This document shows positions 8,529-17,567 of a DNA stretch of 64,000 nucleotides, in pieces (positions within the stretch are counted from its first letter, which is position 1; every line of letters begins with the position of its first letter). This DNA comes from Deltaproteobacteria bacterium (GTDB taxonomy: Bacteria; Myxococcota; Myxococcia; Myxococcales; SZAS-1): positions 1 to 64,000 of the forward strand of contig JAFEBB010000034.1 in NCBI GenBank assembly GCA_018266075.1, given 5' to 3'. Both the position numbers and the translations under genes were made by a program. Below the pieces are notes generated by a model, which did not search any database, was not told the origin of the DNA, and was given only the letters and a program-made list of their open reading frames with translations.

Positions 8529-9941
8529 TCAGTCCGTCGGCAGCCCGAGCATCACCATGTTCACGTTCCAGCGCATGGCCACGTCGGGCTCGTCCTTCTG
8601 GAACTGCTCGGCCGTTCGACGCGCCACTTCGAACTCGGCGGCGTCGGTGGCCTCGCGGATGAGCCGCATGCGCACGCCGTCGTAGCGCTGGGTGAGCATG
8701 TCGTCGCCGGTGATGCGGTGGTCGAGCATGTCCTGCAAGCAGCGCACGGCGGCGGCGTGCTGCTTCTTGCTCTCCATCACCCCGCAGGGCTTCTCCGCCC
8801 AGCTGAACTTCTGGTGCGGCTGGGCCTTGTCTCCCACGCGCTTGCGCTCGGCGTCCGTCTCGGACTCGGCCAACTTGAGCGCGGCCTCGTAGGTGCGGTC
8901 GTCCTCCAGCTCCTGCGCGCGCTGGCTGATCCACATGTTCTCCATGGTCTGCACGCCGGAGAAGTAGAGCGAGCCGGGATAGAGCTTCATGAAGTTCTCG
9001 CCGACCTGCATCGCCAGGCTCGTCTCCTTGAGCTGGCTGTAGCAGTTCATGCGCTGGAACATCGCCATCTGGCGCAGGTGGTAGACGTCGTCCTCGGGCA
9101 GGTCCGAGCCGAGGACCCACTCGGTGTCGCGCAGGCAGGCGTGGACGCGCCGGTTGGCCATGTCCTGCCCGATGAGCTGCATCGCGGTCGTCATCCGGTC
9201 CTGGGTGGCGAGCGACTTGTCCTTCGCCTTGGCGCGCATGGTCTCGAGCTGCTGGGTGACGGCCACCTCGTGCGCGTCGGAGAGCCGCTTGATGCGCTCT
9301 TGCAGATCGAGCAGGTCTTCGGTCGCGTAGAAGAAGTCGGGGTCTTCCTTGAGCGCGCTCTGCAGCATGTTCGCGTGATCCGCGTCGGACATGACCGTGA
9401 AGCTCTGCGCGTAGAGCTTGTACGCGTTCATCGTCTTCTGCGGCTTGACCTTGCGCTTGGCCACGACGTCGGTCGCCGGCGTGCCCGCGAGCTTCACCAC
9501 GATCGCGTCCTGCAGCTCGAAGACGTCCTCGACCTTGCCCGTGACCTTCGCCGCGTCCTTGACGACGCCGGTCTCCACGTCGACGAAGCGGGCCACGATG
9601 CGCAGCTCCTTCTCGACCTTCTGGTAGCTGCCCAGGACCACGGTGCGCGCGCCGACCATCTTGCCGACCTTCGCGGCATTGGAATCGTCGCTGGCCTTGA
9701 GGCCCTGGAGCTGCAGCTCGGCGAGCGCGTGGTTGAGCTGGTCGCGCTCGACGACCTGAAGATGCGAGCCCTTCTTCAAGTCCACCATCATCGTCTCGGC
9801 GATGCCCACCGAGAGCCAGCTCAGCTCCTGCGAGCCGGAGAGATCCTTGAACGGCATCACCGCGATGGGCGCAACAGGCCGGTCGGCGTCGGGCTTCGAC
9901 GCGGGCGCGGCCGCGAGCATCAAGGCGAGCAGAGCGGTCAT
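8529..9941 (-). CDS. FlgO/TolB-like N-terminal domain protein, partner of the cyclase-CHAT protein
   Basis: 470 residues. A weak signal-like N-terminus (MTALLALMLAAAPA) is followed by a domain (about 25-180) typical of FlgO/CsgG/TolB-N-like proteins: PIAVMPFKDLSG, IAETMMVDLKK, LQVVERDQLNHALAEL, GARTVVLGSYQKVEKELRIVARFVDVETG. The remainder (about 180-470) is alpha-helical and may contain TPR-like repeats; four Cys are scattered in it. The start overlaps the stop of the upstream cyclase-CHAT gene in ATGA, so translation is coupled. The FlgO-like domain is paralogous to the C-terminal domain of that upstream protein (PFKNVGGE, YQVIERGQLDVDL, GAEVVVLGSF), suggesting the two assemble through this domain. 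Function unknown. Confidence 0.8.
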   Translation of the reverse strand: MTALLALMLAAAPASKPDADRPVAPIAVMPFKDLSGSQELSWLSVGIAETMMVDLKKGSHLQVVERDQLNHALAELQLQGLKASDDSNAAKVGKMVGARTVVLGSYQKVEKELRIVARFVDVETGVVKDAAKVTGKVEDVFELQDAIVVKLAGTPATDVVAKRKVKPQKTMNAYKLYAQSFTVMSDADHANMLQSALKEDPDFFYATEDLLDLQERIKRLSDAHEVAVTQQLETMRAKAKDKSLATQDRMTTAMQLIGQDMANRRVHACLRDTEWVLGSDLPEDDVYHLRQMAMFQRMNCYSQLKETSLAMQVGENFMKLYPGSLYFSGVQTMENMWISQRAQELEDDRTYEAALKLAESETDAERKRVGDKAQPHQKFSWAEKPCGVMESKKQHAAAVRCLQDMLDHRITGDDMLTQRYDGVRMRLIREATDAAEFEVARRTAEQFQKDEPDVAMRWNVNMVMLGLPTD

Positions 9942-12364
9942 GGACGGAGCCTCGCGCGGGCGGTGGCCACGGCCTTCACCATCTCGGCGCTGACCGCGTC
10001 CTGGAGTTGGAGGAGTTGGGCCTTGGGCTTGTCGAGGCGCACGGCGGTGATCACCTCGCCGGTCTCGGCGTTCACGAAGCGAGCGGTGGCGCGCACGGTG
10101 TCGCCCTCTTGCTGGAAGCTGCCCAGCACGACGACCTCCGCGCCCTGGATCTTGCCCAGCTGCGCGCGCGTCGCGGGATCGACCACGTTCGCGTCCTGCG
10201 AGAACTTGAGCTCGCCCAGATCCACGTCGAGCTGGCCGCGCTCGATGACCTGGTAGTCGGCCTTGCCCGCGAGATCGGTGACGAGATTTTCCGGCCACGC
10301 GTCGGCGAGGTAGTTCACGCTCGGCTCGCCGCCCACGTTCTTGAAGGGCAGCACCGCGAGCCGCAACGGCCCGGTGTGCCGCTTGGGGTCGGCCGGAGCT
10401 GGCGCTGGCGGAGTCGGCGTTGGCAAAGGCGTGGGCTGCACGACCGGCGGCGTCGACGGGCCGCGCAGCATGATCGCGCCGCCAATCCCCAGCGCCAGCG
10501 CGCCCACGATCCCCGCGATGACCGCGCCCTGCGCGCGCTTCTTGGGCACCAGCGGCTCGGGCACCTGCGGCGGCAAGGCGACGCCGCGCGCAGGCACGGA
10601 CTCGACGTTCATCCGCGGCGCGACCGAGGTGATCATCGGCGAGGCGATCGCCGGATCCAGCTCGCCGGATCGCTTGGCCGGCTGCGGTTGCAGTCGCGCG
10701 CGTCCAGCGGGGAGCGCGAGCCGCGGGTCGCCGTAGAGCGCGTAGCCTGCGAACGAGAGCGGCGCGCGGGCGTGGCTCCAGAGCGCCTGCCGCGCGCGAC
10801 GCACGGCCTCGCCCAGCGGCGCGCCGGAGAGCGCGTGCTCGTAGAAGCGCAGCGCGAAGGCCAGGCCGTCCTCGTCGGGCAATTCCCACATCGGCCCGAG
10901 GTAGTGCTGCACGCCGCGCATGAGCAGGCCCGAGGCCAGCGTCGACACGCCGCGCGCGGCCTCCACCCAGCCTTCACCCGACGCCCGACACGCGTTCGCG
11001 AAGATCACCGCGGGCGCGCGCGCGCCCACCGCGTCCATGAGCGTCTCCGCGTCCACCACGCCGTCGGCGAGCAGCAGTCCCGACGGCGATTCCGCGCGGC
11101 CCTGCACGTTGTGCCCCGCGAAGTGCAGCCAGTGCACGCCGTTCAATGCGGCGAGGAACCTCTCGCGCGTCACCGGGCCTTCGAGGTGCTGCACCTCCAG
11201 GCCCGCGCCCTCGCGAAGCAGGCCCGCGACGGCTGCACCTTCACGCGCGGCCGCCGGCAGGTCGCCCGACGGATTCGAGACCACCAGCGCCGTCGCCACC
11301 TCGTTCACCGGCAGCTTGAGGCCGGGCGAGGTCGCGGAGCGGGTGGCCACGGTGCGGCCCACGGCCATGCGCAGGGCGAGGAAGTCGCGGTCGTCGTGGA
11401 GCAGCTCCCAGGGCACGTGAACGAGCGCGTCCTCGAGCATCACCCGGCAGAAGCGCAGCTCCGTCTGGGCGAGCTTCTGCTGCGCGCGCGGCGAGAGCGC
11501 CTCGGCGAAGAGCTTCTCGCCCAGGTTCTTCACCTCGTCGCGGTAGCTGCTCGGCCCGCCGTGCATGAAGGCGCCGAAGCCGCGCGCCAGGCGATCGAGC
11601 GCGTCCATCGGCAGCGGCACCTCGGCGAAGGCCTTGACGGTGCCTTTGTCCTTGTCGCCGTCGAGCGCCGAGACGCGGATGCCCTCCGCGCCGCGGGCAA
11701 GCTCGAGCACGAAGAGCTCTTCAGACTTGGTGCGCGTCGGCTCCGGCGCGGGCGTCGTGGGCAGCTCGGGCTTGGGTGCGCCGGGGCCCCAGTTGAGCGC
11801 GAAGACCCTGGACGGCTCGCTCTTGCCCTTGAAGCGCACCTCGCCGCGGGGCCAGGTGGCGTCGGCGGGCAGGGCCTGGGCGGCGGCCTCGCTGAGGAGC
11901 ACCTCGTCGGCGCGGGCCTCGTGGTTCACGCGGGCGGCCACGTTCACCGTGTCGCCGAAGACGTCGCCGCCGTCGAGCAGCGCGCGGCCGGTGTGCAAGC
12001 CGATGCGGATGTGGATTTGCCGATCGGAGTCGCCAGGGTGGAGGGCGTTCTCGCGGGCGAGGGTGCGCTGCATCTCGCCGGCGCAGGCGGCGGCCGCGGG
12101 CGCCTGCTCGAAGACGGCCATGATGGCGTCGCCGATGGTCTTCACCACCCGGCCGCCGTGCTGGCCGACGAGCGGGACCAGGGCGTCGTTGTGGCGCTTC
12201 ACCAGGGCCAGGCCCTCGATGTCGCCCTTGCGCTCGAAGAAGCTGGTGGACCCGACGATGTCCGTGAAGAGCACGGCCAGCTCGCGGGCGTGCTTCTCCA
12301 TCAGCTCGCGATCGATCTCGCGGCGGGCGGCGAAGAGGCGCTCGAGGTCGCTGGAGTCGGACAC
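9938..12364 (-). CDS. class III adenylate/guanylate cyclase - CHAT protease - FlgO-like fusion protein
   Basis: 808 residues from a GTG at 12364, chosen because GGGGAG lies nine bases upstream. Residues about 25-190 form a class III nucleotide cyclase with metal-binding Asp35 (FTDIVGST) and Asp79 (TIGDA), purine-selecting Lys75, and Asn141/Arg145 (NVAAR), so it looks catalytically complete. Residues about 215-555 are a CHAT caspase-like domain with His418 (HFAGHN) and Cys459 (FANACRAS), the expected dyad. A hydrophobic stretch at about 613-633 is a single membrane span, followed by a Pro-rich linker and a FlgO/TolB-like domain (about 665-800). The topology would put cyclase and protease inside and the FlgO-like domain outside. 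It is followed by its coupled partner. Substrates are unknown. Confidence 0.88.
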   Translation of the reverse strand: MSDSSDLERLFAARREIDRELMEKHARELAVLFTDIVGSTSFFERKGDIEGLALVKRHNDALVPLVGQHGGRVVKTIGDAIMAVFEQAPAAAACAGEMQRTLARENALHPGDSDRQIHIRIGLHTGRALLDGGDVFGDTVNVAARVNHEARADEVLLSEAAAQALPADATWPRGEVRFKGKSEPSRVFALNWGPGAPKPELPTTPAPEPTRTKSEELFVLELARGAEGIRVSALDGDKDKGTVKAFAEVPLPMDALDRLARGFGAFMHGGPSSYRDEVKNLGEKLFAEALSPRAQQKLAQTELRFCRVMLEDALVHVPWELLHDDRDFLALRMAVGRTVATRSATSPGLKLPVNEVATALVVSNPSGDLPAAAREGAAVAGLLREGAGLEVQHLEGPVTRERFLAALNGVHWLHFAGHNVQGRAESPSGLLLADGVVDAETLMDAVGARAPAVIFANACRASGEGWVEAARGVSTLASGLLMRGVQHYLGPMWELPDEDGLAFALRFYEHALSGAPLGEAVRRARQALWSHARAPLSFAGYALYGDPRLALPAGRARLQPQPAKRSGELDPAIASPMITSVAPRMNVESVPARGVALPPQVPEPLVPKKRAQGAVIAGIVGALALGIGGAIMLRGPSTPPVVQPTPLPTPTPPAPAPADPKRHTGPLRLAVLPFKNVGGEPSVNYLADAWPENLVTDLAGKADYQVIERGQLDVDLGELKFSQDANVVDPATRAQLGKIQGAEVVVLGSFQQEGDTVRATARFVNAETGEVITAVRLDKPKAQLLQLQDAVSAEMVKAVATARARLRP

Positions 12365-12656
12365 GGGACTGGGCTCCCCGGCGATTAAAGCGCAGGCCGC
12401 GCAGAGGCCCAAGGCACCCCAAGTGGATCAACGCGCGAGACCACCTTGGAGTGCAGACGGGTGCGAGGGCGGAAAGGGCGCCAACGGCCGTCGCGCGAGG
12501 GCGCGCCGGCAGGCTCGAGTGGCTCGGGTTTCCCATCTTGACGAAGCAGATGCAGGTGCTTGGGGAACGGTACAGGTGATCGGTTCTCGGTGATCGGTCC
12601 GATCGCCGCGCAGCGACGCACCTCCGCTGCGTGCGCGCCTGGGGAGCCGGGCAACC
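12365..12656. other. non-coding stretch carrying a dispersed repeat
   Basis: 292 bases between the start of the cyclase-CHAT gene and the end of the nuclease gene. No coding frame with sensible composition is visible on either strand. It carries one copy of the repeat described at 12557-12607. Confidence 0.6.
12557..12607. repeat. dispersed intergenic repeat, copy A (REP-like)
   Basis: 51 bases matching copy B at 42053-42103 at 43 positions. It contains GGTGATCGG twice, 13 bases apart, and the arm GGTCCGATC that can pair with them. It lies between two genes of the same strand. It looks like a REP/REPIN-type palindromic element or a regulator site family; which one cannot be told from two copies. 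Confidence 0.7.
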
Positions 12657-13574
12657 CTACCGACCGCACACCCGCCGGAACGAACACGACCCGCACCGAC
12701 GCCTGTCCTCCGTCTGCGGGAACTGCTCGATCTCGCGCGGCAGGTTCCGCTCCGGGTGCTCCAGGAGCGCGCGCATGCCTTCCACGCTCTCGCGGAAGTG
12801 CCCGCGGAACTTCTCCAGCGCCGCTTCGTTCACCTGCACCGCGCGCTCCTCGCCCGAGCCCAGGTACACCAGCTTGGCCGTGGTGCGCGCGGGATCCACG
12901 CCCCACTTGTGCTGCGCGAAGAGCACGTAGCCCTGCACCTGCTCGTCCTCGCCCTCGCGCGGCCGGCCGGTCTTCCAATCGACCACGTAGGCCGTCCCGT
13001 CGTCCTCGCGGTAGGCGAAGTCCGGCGCCGCGAACACGCGCACGCCCTCGAGCAGGAAGGCGTCGAGCTCGTCGATGGAGAGCCACTGGTCCGGTCGCAG
13101 CGTGCGCGCCCGCGCCAGGTACGGCCCCTCGAAGAAGCGCTTCAAGCTGCCCATCGCGTTGTCGGCGTTGCGCTTCCACTCCTCGTTCGCCACCGGCTCC
13201 GCGTACTCGTGCTCCACGAGGCCCAGGGCGCGCTTGGTGTACGGCTCCGACACCCGGTAGCGGTGGTCGCGCGAGAGCCGCCACTCGTTGCGCATGCGCA
13301 GGAGCATGAACTGGCTCATCCGGTCCATCGACGGCATCACCCCGGCCTTGGCCTGGGTGAGCGCCGCGCGGATGGTGTCGTGGACCACGTTCCCCGCCCA
13401 CTGGAAGCGGTTGGAGAGCTTCTTCAGGAGGTAGAGCTCACGCGCCAGCGCCGGGGCGTCGGCCCGCCAGCCGCCCCAGGCGCCGTAGTACGTGAAGTAG
13501 TAGAGCCGCCGGCACTCGGCGAACTTCTCGTGCCGGCTCTTGCTCCAGCTGAACTCGTTCTGCAGCTCCTGCAT
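12657..13574 (-). CDS. PD-(D/E)XK nuclease with Cas4/AddB-like iron-sulfur cysteines
   Basis: 305 residues. The nuclease core is visible as APDFAYREDDGTAYVVDWKTG, that is Asp ... Asp-x-Lys, followed by a Gln-containing helix (DEQVQGYVLFAQ), as in the PDDEXK_1 / RecB-Cas4 group. Cys21 (AECRRLYYF) plus three C-terminal Cys (CGSCSFRRVC) reproduce the 1+3 spacing of Cas4 and AddB 4Fe-4S clusters. It would be a single-strand exonuclease, but no helicase, CRISPR array or cas gene is nearby, so it is an orphan. TATGAT at 13583-13588, eight bases before the ATG, may give a leaderless transcript. Confidence 0.85.
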   Translation of the reverse strand: MQELQNEFSWSKSRHEKFAECRRLYYFTYYGAWGGWRADAPALARELYLLKKLSNRFQWAGNVVHDTIRAALTQAKAGVMPSMDRMSQFMLLRMRNEWRLSRDHRYRVSEPYTKRALGLVEHEYAEPVANEEWKRNADNAMGSLKRFFEGPYLARARTLRPDQWLSIDELDAFLLEGVRVFAAPDFAYREDDGTAYVVDWKTGRPREGEDEQVQGYVLFAQHKWGVDPARTTAKLVYLGSGEERAVQVNEAALEKFRGHFRESVEGMRALLEHPERNLPREIEQFPQTEDRRRCGSCSFRRVCGR

Positions 13575-13643
13575 GCGGCCCGATCATACGACACGGCCCG
13601 GACACTCGCCCGGGCCCCGTCGCACGCGCGCGGCCGCCCTACC

Positions 13644-15749
13644 TCAGTTGCACTGGCTCGAGCCCGTGTTGCAGCTGACCTGGCATTGGCTGTCGCGGGT
13701 GCAGGGCGAGGTCGCGACCTGCGGCTGATTGCAGCCCATTCCGTCGCACCAGAGGCCCGTGGGGCAGAGGGCGTCGCCCGTGGTGTCGTTGGAACCGCAG
13801 GTGGTGCGGCAGCTGGTGGCGTCCTGGCAGGTGAGGTTGCCCGGGCAGACGCCGCTCGCGCCGCCGCAGCTGCCCGCACCGTCGCAGGTGCCCGCCGAGG
13901 TGAAGTTGCCGTTCGAGCAGGTGTCCGCGCCGCAGGCGGTGCTCGCGCCGTAGAACTCGCACGCCCTGCCCGCGGCGCAAATGCCGTCGTGGCCGCAGCT
14001 CGACGCGCCCTGGTCCTTGCACACGTTCGCAGGATCCGGGTGGCCCGCGATGACGTCGGCGCAGGTGCCGCTCGCCACGCCGGTCTGCGCGATCGAGCAG
14101 GACTGGCACTGGCCGTTGCAGACCGCGTTGCAGCAGATGCCACCCGCGCAGTGACCGTTCACGCAGTCCCCGTCGACCTGGCAGGCCCCGCCGTTGCTCT
14201 GCGGGGCAGCGCAGGTGCCGCCCTGGCAGCTGCCGCTCACGCAGTCCGTGCCGAAGTTGCAGGTCTTGCCGTTGGCGCACGCGGAGCAGGCCGAGCCGCC
14301 GCAGTCCTTGTCGGTCTCGGTGCCATCCTGGATGCCGTCGCTGCAGCCGTCGATGCACGTGCCCGAGGGGCACAGGTAGTTCGAGCCGTTGCACGCGGTC
14401 TGATTCGCGCCGCCGCAGGCCGTGCCGCAGGTGTTGCTGCTGGTGTCGCAGGCCTGGCCGAGGTTGCAGTCCGACGCGCCGCTGCAGCCGCAGACGCTGC
14501 CGCCGATGCAGCTCTTGCCGCCGTTCGCCGGGCTGCACACCACGCACGCGCCGGTGTCGCCGCAGGTGGAGTCGCCCGTGCCGACGTTGCACTTGTTGGT
14601 GCCGTCGCAGCAGCCGCCGTGGCAGTCGGTGTACGTGTCCGTGCCGCCGCCGCAGGTCTGGCTGCAGGTATGGGTGGTCACGTCGCAGGCCTGGTTCGCG
14701 GGGCAGTCGGTGGACAGCGTGCAGCCGCCGCCGGTGGTGGTGCCGGTGCTCGAGCCCGACGAGCTTCCTCCGGTCGAGCCGCTGGTGGACGACGTGCCCG
14801 TGGAGCCGCTCGAGCTGCCCGTGCTGCTGGTGGTCGTCGACGACGACGAGCTGCTGCTGGCGCTGGTGGTCGTGCTCGAGGACGAGCTGCTGCTGGCCGT
14901 GGTGGACGAGCTGCTGCTCCCGCTGGTCGACGAGGTCGTCGAGCCGCTGCCGCTGCCGGAGCTCGTGGACGCGCTGCTGGTGCTCACCGTGGTGGAGGAG
15001 CTGCTGCCGCTGGAGCTCGCCGTGCTCGAGCTGCTGCCGCTCGAGCCCGAGGTGGAGCTGCCGTTGACGGTGATGTCGAAGGAGAAGCTCTGCCCGGGCA
15101 GGTCCACGCCGGCGAGCTGGGGCGCCACGGAGAGCTTGAGGTGACCGGTGCCCGCGGCCAGGCCGGTCACGGCCACGGAGACGGTGGTGCTCGAGCCCGC
15201 GGCCACGGTGATGCTCCCGCTGGCCTGGAGCGACACGTCGATGTTGGTATCCGGCGTGGAGACCGTGACCTGCAGGGGCAGGTCCACGCTGGCGGAGTTG
15301 ATGAGCTGCACCGTGTCCGAGCCGGTCTGGCCCACGCTCACGCTGGTGGAGCCGGCGGCGGCGGTGATGGGGTACACCGCGGTGTAGGCCGCCGAGCCGT
15401 TGAGCTGGGTGTCGCCGCGCACGGCGGTGATGGTGTGCGCGCCGAGCGTGAGGTCCGCGGGGAGCGTGACCTCGAGCTGGGCGTCCGACACGAACGTGGT
15501 GGTCACCGACTGGCCGTCCACCTGCACCGCGACCTGTTGGGCCACCTGCGGCTGCGCTTCGCCGAGGTCCTGCTTGAGCAGCGGGGTGAAGCCCGAGCCA
15601 TTGACCTTGATCTTGATGGGCGCGCCGATGGGGGCGCTGGCGGGCTCGATGCTGCCGATGGCGCCGCCCGTGGAGGGCGCCGCGGGGGTACAGGCCGCCG
15701 CGGCCAGGAGCGAGGCGGCGCCGAGAAGGATCCTCAGGGTGCGGGACAT
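13644..15749 (-). CDS. TIG-domain, Ser-rich, Cys-rich surface lipoprotein
   Basis: 701 residues. A lipoprotein signal ends at Cys20. Residues about 33-125 form an IPT/TIG-like Ig domain (GSIEPASAPIGAPIKIKVNGSGF). A second Ig-like domain spans about 130-230. A linker made almost only of Ser, Thr and Gly runs from about 232 to 345. The last about 355 residues are a Cys-rich array with many C-x-x-x-C and CNxGxxC units, typical of myxobacterial exported proteins. GAGGA lies six bases before the ATG. It is the last of five same-strand surface genes (21904 to 13644). Probably an outer-surface stalk or adhesin; function unknown. Confidence 0.85.
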   Translation of the reverse strand: MSRTLRILLGAASLLAAAACTPAAPSTGGAIGSIEPASAPIGAPIKIKVNGSGFTPLLKQDLGEAQPQVAQQVAVQVDGQSVTTTFVSDAQLEVTLPADLTLGAHTITAVRGDTQLNGSAAYTAVYPITAAAGSTSVSVGQTGSDTVQLINSASVDLPLQVTVSTPDTNIDVSLQASGSITVAAGSSTTVSVAVTGLAAGTGHLKLSVAPQLAGVDLPGQSFSFDITVNGSSTSGSSGSSSSTASSSGSSSSTTVSTSSASTSSGSGSGSTTSSTSGSSSSSTTASSSSSSSTTTSASSSSSSSTTTSSTGSSSGSTGTSSTSGSTGGSSSGSSTGTTTGGGCTLSTDCPANQACDVTTHTCSQTCGGGTDTYTDCHGGCCDGTNKCNVGTGDSTCGDTGACVVCSPANGGKSCIGGSVCGCSGASDCNLGQACDTSSNTCGTACGGANQTACNGSNYLCPSGTCIDGCSDGIQDGTETDKDCGGSACSACANGKTCNFGTDCVSGSCQGGTCAAPQSNGGACQVDGDCVNGHCAGGICCNAVCNGQCQSCSIAQTGVASGTCADVIAGHPDPANVCKDQGASSCGHDGICAAGRACEFYGASTACGADTCSNGNFTSAGTCDGAGSCGGASGVCPGNLTCQDATSCRTTCGSNDTTGDALCPTGLWCDGMGCNQPQVATSPCTRDSQCQVSCNTGSSQCN

Positions 15750-15800
15750 GCGCGTTCCTCAGAGACGCGTCGGGCGCGGCCGCGCGCGACGCAAGAAGGG

Positions 15801-17567
15801 TTAGAGCCCGATGTCGACGCCGAGACCGGCCACGGCTGCGAGGCCGCCCGCATTTCCGGAGAGATCTCCGCTGGCGCTCGCCGTGAGGTAGCGCGCGCCC
15901 GCGAAGGCCCGCACCAGCCCGAAGTTGAAGTCCAGGCCCGCCAGGCCGCCAAACGCCAGCGGCGAGGTGGTGCCCGAGGCGTTGGTGGTGGTGCCCACGT
16001 CGATCTGCTCGCTGGTGCGGCTGATGCCCACGCCGCCGGAGACGTCGACGCCGAGCCAGTCCGTGAAGCGGTAGCGCGCCCACGGTCCGACCAGCGCCTG
16101 GACACTGGTCGTCGTGGTCTTGGTGGTGAGCGTGGGGCCGCCCTGCCCGACCGAGACGGAGCCGTCGTGCGAAGCGGAGTTGAAGAGCGCGTCGATGCCG
16201 CCGCCGATGTCGAAGTCGCCGGTGCGGTACGCCACCTGGATCTGCCCGCCGGGCGCGATGCCGGAGAGCGCGCCGCCGTTGGTGAGGTAGCCGCCCTCGA
16301 CCAGCAGCTCGAGGCGGAAGCCCTCGTCGTCATCGCTGGGCTTCTTGGGCGGCGCCTTGGCCGCGACCTCCGCCGGCTTGGTCTCCGCGGGCTTGGTCTC
16401 GAGAGGCTTGGGCTCCGGCTTGGGCTCCGGCTTCGGTTCGGGCGGCTTCACCTCGGCCACGGCGGGCTTGGCCTCCTCGGGCTTCGGCTCGGCCGCCGCC
16501 GGCTTCACCTCCGGCTTGGGCTCCTCGGGCTTCGGCTCCGGCTTGGCCTCCGCGGGCTTCTCCGGCGGGGCCACGGCGGCCACGGCCGGCTTGGGCTCGC
16601 CGACGCTGAACTTCACGTCGCGGCTGGCGTTGCCCAGCGTAAGCGAGACGGTCACCTCGCCGCTCGCGGGCGCCTCGACCTCGAGCTTCCACAGTCCGGG
16701 CGACATCGACGCGAGGCTCTTCACCTTGCCCGCGCTGGCCTTGGCCTTGAGCTCGGTCGGCTTGGGCGGCAGGCCGAGCGGATCGGCGCCGGCCACGAGG
16801 ATGCTGGCCACCTTGCCCGCGCCGACGTTGTCCGCCGGGCCGAGCGCGGCCATGGCGAAGAGCGGCTTGGCGGCGGGCAGGCCGATGGGCGCGTGGGTGG
16901 TCTTGCCCGAGGCGTCGGTGACGTCGATCTGGCCCTTGAGGAAGCCCACCGGCGAGGGCAGCGCGAGCGCCACCTGGCCGGAGGCGTCCGAGGTGAAGCC
17001 GGTCGAGCGATGACCGGCGACGACCGCTTCCACCTTGGCGTTCTTGCTGGTCTGGACCTTCACGGTCGCGCGGCCGAGCAGCGGGACGACGGTGTACGCA
17101 GCGCCGCCCTTCTCGCCCTCGATGAGGACCACCAGGTTCTGGGGCATCTTGCTCGCGGGCAGCACGGCGTGGACCGTTTGGCCGTCGAGCGTCGCCGGGC
17201 CGCCCGAGCCGTCGGCGCGGATGGCCTTGCCGTGAATCTCCAGGGTGGCCTCGCCATCGACGCCCAGCGTCACCGGCGCCGTGGCGCCCACCGCGAGCGG
17301 CCACTTCGGCTCGATGAACTTCAGCGACACCGGGATGGGCTTGCCCTTGGGCGGCTTGAGCGTGCACTTGGCCTGCCCGGGCTTGGCCGGGGCGCGCACG
17401 CCAAAGCCCTTCGCCGACGCGGGCGCGAGGAAGGCGCCCTCGAGCACGCCGTCGCAGACGAGCTCCACGTCGACCTTCGCCTTGGGAAGTGGGACCACCG
17501 AGTGGCCGTCGGCGACGGGCGTCGCGGCGGCGGCAGCGAGAACAAGCCCAACGAGCATCACTCCCAT
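15801..17567 (-). CDS. exported protein with Lys/Pro/Glu linker and C-terminal outer-membrane barrel
   Basis: 588 residues with a signal peptide (about 1-18, ending AAAAATPVA). The N-terminal about 330 residues are beta-rich domains (for example TLEIHGKAIRADG, GQVALALPSPVGFLKGQIDVTDASG) that look Ig-like. A low-complexity PKPE/EAKP segment follows (about 335-415). The last about 155 residues alternate hydrophobic and polar residues (GYLTNGGALSGIAPGGQIQVAYRTGDFDIGGG) like an 8-strand OmpA-type barrel. The ATG at 17567 has a perfect AGGAGG seven bases upstream and overlaps the end of the FecR-like gene by ten bases. It may be an outer-membrane anchor for its neighbours. Confidence 0.75.
   Translation of the reverse strand: MGVMLVGLVLAAAAATPVADGHSVVPLPKAKVDVELVCDGVLEGAFLAPASAKGFGVRAPAKPGQAKCTLKPPKGKPIPVSLKFIEPKWPLAVGATAPVTLGVDGEATLEIHGKAIRADGSGGPATLDGQTVHAVLPASKMPQNLVVLIEGEKGGAAYTVVPLLGRATVKVQTSKNAKVEAVVAGHRSTGFTSDASGQVALALPSPVGFLKGQIDVTDASGKTTHAPIGLPAAKPLFAMAALGPADNVGAGKVASILVAGADPLGLPPKPTELKAKASAGKVKSLASMSPGLWKLEVEAPASGEVTVSLTLGNASRDVKFSVGEPKPAVAAVAPPEKPAEAKPEPKPEEPKPEVKPAAAEPKPEEAKPAVAEVKPPEPKPEPKPEPKPLETKPAETKPAEVAAKAPPKKPSDDDEGFRLELLVEGGYLTNGGALSGIAPGGQIQVAYRTGDFDIGGGIDALFNSASHDGSVSVGQGGPTLTTKTTTTSVQALVGPWARYRFTDWLGVDVSGGVGISRTSEQIDVGTTTNASGTTSPLAFGGLAGLDFNFGLVRAFAGARYLTASASGDLSGNAGGLAAVAGLGVDIGL

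Noticed and set aside
8529-13574. Phage-defence island built on CHAT protease and Cas4-like nuclease
   Set aside because: The two units are separated by a non-coding gap with separate promoters, and no other defence gene, integrase or composition shift is visible. The idea is not excluded but lacks support.
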